Shown here one piece after another: positions 58,687-64,000 of a stretch of 64,000 bases of DNA. The notes beneath the pieces were generated by a model that saw only the letters and a list, made by a program, of their open reading frames with translations, made no database searches and had not been told where the DNA came from. Each line of letters opens with the position of its first letter. Position 1 is the first letter of the stretch. Source of the DNA: Pyrus communis (lineage: Eukaryota; Streptophyta; Magnoliopsida; Rosales; Rosaceae); the NCBI RefSeq assembly GCF_963583255.1, contig NC_084813.1, positions 13,378,001 through 13,442,000 on the forward strand, given 5' to 3'. Made by a program: the position numbers and the translations under genes.

Positions 58687-59440
58687 ATGGCAATTGCTAA
58701 TCTTCAAATTCAAATGGCAAATCTTACTTCTCTTATGTCGCAGTATATCGAAAGGCCCAGAATGCAAAGTGTCCCTTCATTTGGTGTGTCCTATAGGCAA
58801 GGATATCAAACTAATCAACATCCTCAATTAATTGAGAATGGAGGTGGGGAGAGTGTCAATTCTTGGGGTTATCAGGGCCATAATCAATCAAGGAACGACT
58901 TGTTTTCCAACACTTACAATCCAGGTGGGGGAGATCATTTAAATTTTATCTAGAGGGAACCTCAACAAGTTCAACAAGAAGGATATTGGTAGCCATATGA
59001 GGAGTTCTATTTAAGACCTATGCAGCCAACAGCCTTCCCCACAACAATCCGAACCAAATTCAGGTTCGTCAATGGATAATGATAAAATTCTTTAAGCACT
59101 AACTTTTTTGACTCAGGGTTTACAAAATCAAGCCAAAGAGATGGGCGAAGTGAAGAATCAAATAGGGCAAATGGAAAAATTCATGGGACAATTTAGAGAA
59201 CAAGGCAAGCTTCCTAGTTCAACCATTGTAAATCCAAAGGGAGGTTTCGAAACTGCTAAGGCTATTACCTTGAGAAGTGGCAAAGAGATTGGAACCAATC
59301 CAAAAACGTCTAAACAAAGCCAAAAGAAGACGAACAACTACTACATGAAGAAGAAGATTTGGACAAGGCCACGGCAAGGGAAGAACAATCCTTGCCGCAT
59401 CCTTCTAAGGCTCTTATACCTCCCAAATTAGGTAAGGTTG
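58687..59440 (+). pseudogene. Athila gag remnant
   Basis: 58687-58953 begins MAIANLQIQMANLTSLMSQY and has the GHNQSRNDLFSNTYNPGG segment (QxRNDPYSNTYNPGW in the family). It ends in a stop at 58951-58953. A second piece at 59108-59431 contains GLQNQAKEMGEVKNQIGQM and AKAITLRSGKEIG, a well known Athila Gag block. A frameshift lies between them. It would have formed the particle shell. Confidence 0.85.
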
Positions 59441-60302
59441 GTTCAAATTCAATTCCTTCTAACCCTATTCCACCACATGTGCCTTTCCCTTGTAGGTTTA
59501 TGCAATCTAAGAAAGAAGAGAATGAAAAAGACATCTTAGAAACCTTTAGGAAGGTACAAGTCAATATCTCGCTTCTTGATGCAATAAAGCAAGTTTCGAA
59601 GTATGGTAAGTTTTCGAAGAAGCTTTGTACAACAAAAAAGGGATTCTAGAGAAGGAGGTGGTACATGTAAGTGAAAATGTCTCTGCAATTTTGCAAAGAA
59701 AGCTGCCTCCCAAATGCAAAGATCGAGGTAGTTTCACTATCCCTTGTGTTATTGGTAATACAAGGTTTAAACATGCTATGCAAGATTTAGGTGCTTTCAT
59801 TAATGTCATGCCATATTCTGTTTATAAATCTATGAATCTAGGAGAGCTTAAAAATGGTGGTGTCATTATTCAATTGGCTGATCGATCTAATGCATATCCG
59901 AAAGAAGTTTTGGAAGATGTTTTGGTGCAGGTAGACCATTTGATTTTTTCAGCAGATTTTTATGTGCTTGAGATGGAGGATTCAGCCTACTCTACACCAT
60001 TGCTAATCTTACTTGGAAGACCATGCATGAAAACAGCCCAAACCAAGATTGATGTGTCCAAGGGAGCATTGACTATGAAGTTTGATGGCGATATGATTAA
60101 TTTTAATGTTGAATTTGTTAAGTATCCTAATGATGTTCATTCTTGCTTTGCCACTAATGTGATTGAAAATATAGGGCAGGAACGTTCAACAGCTATCAAG
60201 AAGGATGTATTTAGAACCATCATTGAAAAGGGAATTAGAGTGGATCATACGGGGACAAGTCACTGTCCTCAAAGCACCCAAGGCCGAGGGTACCACCTCT
60301 GA
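59440..60302 (+). pseudogene. Athila protease region
   Basis: 59359-59649 ends with PHVPFPCRFMQSKKEENEKD and a DAIKQVSKYGKFSKKLCTTK segment. 59625-60302 continues in another frame with SAILQRKLPPKCKDRGSFTI, then the aspartic-protease site AMQDLGAFINVMPYSVY (DLGASINLMPYS type) and LLILLGRPCMKTAQTKIDV. The catalytic D-L-G-A is kept, but the frameshift near 59640 and later damage prevent a full polyprotein. Confidence 0.85.
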
Positions 60303-60410
60303 AATTGTTGACAGTGCTACTACTTTTGAGTCTTCATCGTAGTACATCGGTGAGCCACCTATTTCAATTTCAATTCGCATTTCAACTAATAGATTATTAC
60401 CTTCTTTGGT

Positions 60411-60535
60411 TTAGGTGCCCAATCGAATCCAAGCTGGTGGGAGAGTTTACATTGACTTTAGGAAGCTCAACGCCACAATCAAGAAGGATCACTATCCCCT
60501 TCCGTTCATAGATCCAATACATGGAAGTTTTAAGG
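60411..60535 (+). pseudogene. truncated Athila reverse transcriptase stub
   Basis: A frame reads PNRIQAGGRVYIDFRKLNAT and KKDHYPLPFIDPI, the N-terminal RT block (R-V-C-I-D-Y-R-K-L-N). The sequence then jumps directly to unrelated FKEHVVEDSMPL. Everything from the catalytic YxDD region through integrase is absent, so a deletion junction lies near 60525. Confidence 0.85.
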
Positions 60536-60539
60536 AGCA

Positions 60540-62520
60540 TGTCGTGGAGGACTCCATGCCGTTGGTCTTAGTGCAGCTTAAATAGAGGTATCGTCCGACT
60601 GGAAGACGTTAAAGCGAGTGCTTCGTGGGAGGCGACCCATGTGTTCGAATCAAGAGACGATGGAACCTCCGGCTCCTACAACCAGATTTGCTCTCTTTTA
60701 CCCTTTTTTTTTATTGTTTTTACTTTGCCATGATCATCTTGTTTGCTAGTTATCTTTTATTGCTTTCTTGTTTAAGTTTATTTGTAAAACATTGAGGACA
60801 ATGTGAGGTTTAAGTGTTGGGGGGGGGTAAACAGATTGCTTTTTATGACTTATTTTTGAATTTCACGACCTATCACTGCTAATGTTGTTATTCACTATTT
60901 TAAAGTGTTTCATTTTGTGTCATATAAAAAAATTTGAAAAAAAAAAATCGAAAAAGCTTGAGAAATACCAAAAAAGAGTCGTTTTTATTGTTTGTTTGTG
61001 TCTTAGGGTACCTTCCAACACAGTGATGAAGATTTGGTTTTTAATTGCATGACTGTTAAAGAAAGTTACAAATATGTGTGGAAGTTTGATATGCTCTTTG
61101 GTTAATACTTAGTTGTAGTTGTCATTTACGAATTTACATGTAATCACAAAGGAAAAAAAATCAGTTTTTGTAACATGCTTGAAGGAAGTAACTCAAACTA
61201 ACGCTAAATCCTGTGAGACTTGAGCCTATTCTTTGTTTGGAGAGTCATTAATTTGTGATATTCTTGTTTTCTAAAGTCGTTGCATGATCTCATTAATTCT
61301 TTTCTTGGTTGCTACTTAGAATGCTTTTTCATCATTTTAGTTCCAAATACTAGAACTCATGCCTATTTCATTCAAAGCATAAAATTGATTGCATAACAAA
61401 TAACAAGATGATGTTGTTTAGTTACCACCTGAGCCAAGAAGCCTTATCCCTTGCATATGTATTGTAGGTTTAACCCCTTTGAACCTTATTTAGCCTATTT
61501 TCTTTGTTAGCTTGCATTATCCCTACCTAGCCTAGTATAGGAATATCCATACCCTTGTTCTTAAACAATAGTGAAGCATAGCTTGTTGGGAATTCTTTTT
61601 TATCTATGATTTGCAGAAAAAACAATTGTGGGAGAAGAATTTGTTCTTTTGAATCCAATGAAGTAGTGCGTATGTTTTGAAGAAAAGAAAAAGTAACAGA
61701 AAAAAAAAAAGAAAAAAAAAAAGAAGCAGAAAAAACGTTGAAAAAAAAAGTTGAGAAAAGGAAAAAAAAAAAAAAGAGGTTGAAAAAAAGTAAGAATGAG
61801 TTCATTAGTGTTGGTTGCTGAAGAAGGGTCCAAAAATGTGAATCTAACCCTACAGTTGTACGAATCTCCCCTTTGTGTTTAATGTTGGGTGCTGCAATCA
61901 AAAGTTGAATTCTAAGTGTTGATTTCATTACTTTGCTTACTATCACTTTAAGAACCTTTGTTTATCCTTAACCTTTCTTTGTTAGCAAATACCTTAGCCC
62001 CATTACAATCCTTAGACTTTTATCTTGATCGTTATGTATTTCAATATGTGGAGTTTGAAATTGGTACGAGCATATGGAATCCCTGGTTCTTGCTTCTAAG
62101 TAGTGGCATTCCGTGCATGCGATCATATACATGTTTGTATTAATAATTCCAGAAAGTGCTTTCTTTGTTATAACATATGTGAGTGCTAGTCTACATGTTT
62201 ACATCAATCTTCTCACATATACTTAGTTTAGGGAGTGTAGTCAGAAAATCTGTGTGAAAATAGAGAATATATCCGGTGAGGAATTGAATGAATTCTCTAA
62301 GGCATGTTACTACTTTCAAATGTTGTTTTAGTTGATTAAATGCGAGCTAGTAATTGATTCCCGCGGTTAAGTATAAGTTCAAGAGTAAGGATTACTAAAA
62401 TCTATGTAAGTAGTGATTTTTAACATGTCATGTTTCATTGGAAATCCTTGAGGCAATTGTTGGAAGGTTTAGGTTTTGTTTTGTTTTCTTTGTTTTGCTC
62501 GGGGACTAGCAAAAGCTAAG
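60540..62520 (+). other. Athila 3' non-coding region
   Basis: Begins with a CGTTAAAGCGAGTGCTTCGT and GGGAGGCGACCCA stretch (60609-60641), familiar from untranslated regions of this element class. It later has a strongly purine-rich A/G tract (about 61680-61800). Open frames on either strand (61527-61946 and others) are low-complexity. No gene is seen. Confidence 0.6.
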
Positions 62521-62531
62521 TGTGGGGGAAT

Positions 62532-63027
62532 TGGATAGGAGCATATTTATGCGACTTTGTTGTCTTATTTATTGCATTTACTTCGTTAATTTCCAATTAT
62601 TTTGGTAATCTATGTTATTTTCGTGTTATTGTAGGTCCAGTTGATAAAGATGACAATAAATAGTCAAATGGAGCAGTTTGGAGCAGTTTTGGACTTGGAT
62701 TAGATACCAATCGTGGATAGCATATGGGCTGGTCGTTTTTGGTGTTTAAATGGTGCTAGACATGTGCTAAAATCTGGAGAAATTAAAGTTGGGGCTCGGA
62801 AGGCAAGGAATTACACAAGAAAGAGGAATCCTAATAGGAAAGGAACATTATCTTATCCTATCTTATCTTATCTTATCTTATCATCTTATCCAACATTATC
62901 TTATCTTATGTCCAGCTGCAAGGTGGAATCCTAATCACATTCCAATCCAACACTTTCTACCTGATTTTTAGAGTCCTAAAATAACTCAAAAATGCCAAAA
63001 CCCTTTCCTCCTTGAATTCAACCATTC

Positions 63028-63074
<47 letters not shown>

Positions 63075-64000
63075 TCCTGCAGAGATTTAGAGTGTGCCAT
63101 GCCTACCATTCATCCATTGAAGTTGTTTGAATTTTAAGAGTTCTTTCTGTCCTTATTTAGTTTTAATGTTTATTTTAGTTTGCTTTTCAATTACGATGAA
63201 CCTGTGTAACTAAATTTCTTTTTAGCTAGAGGTGAATTCGAAGCCATGATCATATGTTTTATATAAGTTGATTACATCCAGTTATTATTTCATAAAACAT
63301 GAATGTGATTTACTGATCTGCTTTATAGATAACTTATTCTTGTATGATTATTAAGGGTGCATACTTAGTTTGCATGCAGGGATTTGATGCTAGAATATAA
63401 GGGAATTTCACCTAATCGTTATGAACTTATATTTGTAAGTAGTAAAAGTCACTAGTCATGATTGAGTCAAGTAAATTCTTGGCAGGAGTATCATGCTTTT
63501 CATAGTTACGAATGCTTTGTCAATGTTTATGATTTTCACAGAACTTATTGATCTTCGAAATGTATCTCTATCATGCTTTTCATAATTAGGGAACTTGAGA
63601 AGAAAATTTGGTTACGTCGCTGAGTCCAATTCAATGAACTTAGGAAAATCTGAGAGTTAATTAATGTTCACAATTAATTTAGGGCATTGTCATTCATGGT
63701 TTATAGGAAGAATAACTAGAAATTGATTTGTATGCATATGATTCATGTGTGAAGAAGAATCCTCTTGATATCCTTTCACCCATATTATATTCACAACTTT
63801 ATTTACCTGCTGCCCTTTACTTTTGTTTTAATTAAATTCGTCCAAAATCTCTCCCCTCATTGTTTTAATATTAGTTTAACTTAGTTTTCAATTTATAAGC
63901 TTACTTTGTGTTGATTAGCATCCGTTCTAATCCTCGGAATAGAACGATCCCTACTTACTTGTACTATGATTGCATAATTTATAGAGTTTAATTTGTGTGT
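62532..64000 (+). repeat. Athila 3' LTR (runs off the window)
   Basis: Direct repeat of 57095-58555, starting TGGATAGGAGCATATTT after the PPT. It carries its own pentanucleotide run (about 62846-62910) and a much longer (TA) tract (63030-63069, about 20 repeats) where the 5' LTR has about four. Confidence 0.9.

Larger units (their letters stand above)
57095..64000 (+). mobile_element. Athila-type Ty3/gypsy element with a deleted pol
   Basis: The 5' LTR is 57095-58555. The primer-binding site TTTGGTGCCGTTGCTGGGGA (58561-58580) is the Asp-tRNA type typical of Athila/Tat elements. A gag region (58687-59440), a protease (59625-60302) and a short RT stub (60411-60530) follow, then a long non-coding stretch and a PPT (TGTGGGGGAAT, 62521-62531). 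The 3' LTR starts at 62532 and runs off the right edge, missing only about 20 bp by comparison. Most of RT, RNase H and integrase is gone. Inserted in the long-LTR element. Confidence 0.9.

Noticed and set aside
61527..61946. Minus-strand open frame of 139 aa
   Set aside because: Its Phe-rich middle comes from the A/G-rich tract in the Athila non-coding region; no domain.
40119..64000. Centromere or centromeric satellite
   Set aside because: The only array is confined to one hAT element; no long monomer arrays or centromere-specific element could be recognised.

Overview
The window is plant nuclear DNA, most likely from Rosaceae and perhaps the apple tribe. The coding exons carry plant GT-AG introns. 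The TRIM retrotransposons carry 5S-rRNA-like LTRs of the Cassandra type. The genes and the Athila, copia and LINE remnants are of eudicot type. The Rosaceae placement is inference from recalled repeat families; no search was run.

Three intact-looking genes are present. (1) Exportin-T (PAUSED/XPOT type, + strand, coding 12959-19677, 13 coding exons, 989 aa) exports tRNA from the nucleus. (2) A receptor-like cytoplasmic kinase of the RIPK/PBL type (+ strand, 23251-25106, five exons, 456 aa). (3) A MORF/DAG-like organellar RNA-editing factor (- strand, 38776-37345, four exons, 201 aa). They have no obvious shared pathway; this is ordinary scattered plant gene space between transposons.

Layout. 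1-5350: gene-free, with a G-box cluster, a foldback MITE and a possible decayed LTR. 5351-12363: a decayed Ty1/copia element with both LTRs and a MITE inside; its 3' LTR ends about 600 bp before the exportin-T start codon. 12364-20570: the exportin-T gene. 20575-36390: a direct segmental duplication of a roughly 4.7 kb unit. Copy A holds the intact kinase and a Cassandra solo LTR. Copy B holds a kinase pseudogene split in exon 1 by a 5.8 kb LINE, plus two MITE-like insertions. 37345-38776: the MORF gene.

40119-64000 is a nest of transposons with no host gene. A minus-strand LINE is split by a complete Cassandra and bordered by a Ty3/gypsy LTR. The gypsy LTR holds a SINE, and the SINE holds a solo LTR. 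The gypsy internal region holds a second, unrelated solo LTR. The gypsy 3' LTR is cut by a long-LTR element. That element holds a 4.0 kb hAT-like transposon carrying eight 346-bp tandem repeats, and an Athila-type element lacking most of pol. Many insertions keep target-site duplications, so their order can be read directly.

I found no novel gene system. The most unusual structures are the satellite array inside the hAT element, the SINE/solo-LTR nest, and the duplication whose two copies serve as filled and empty sites for later insertions.
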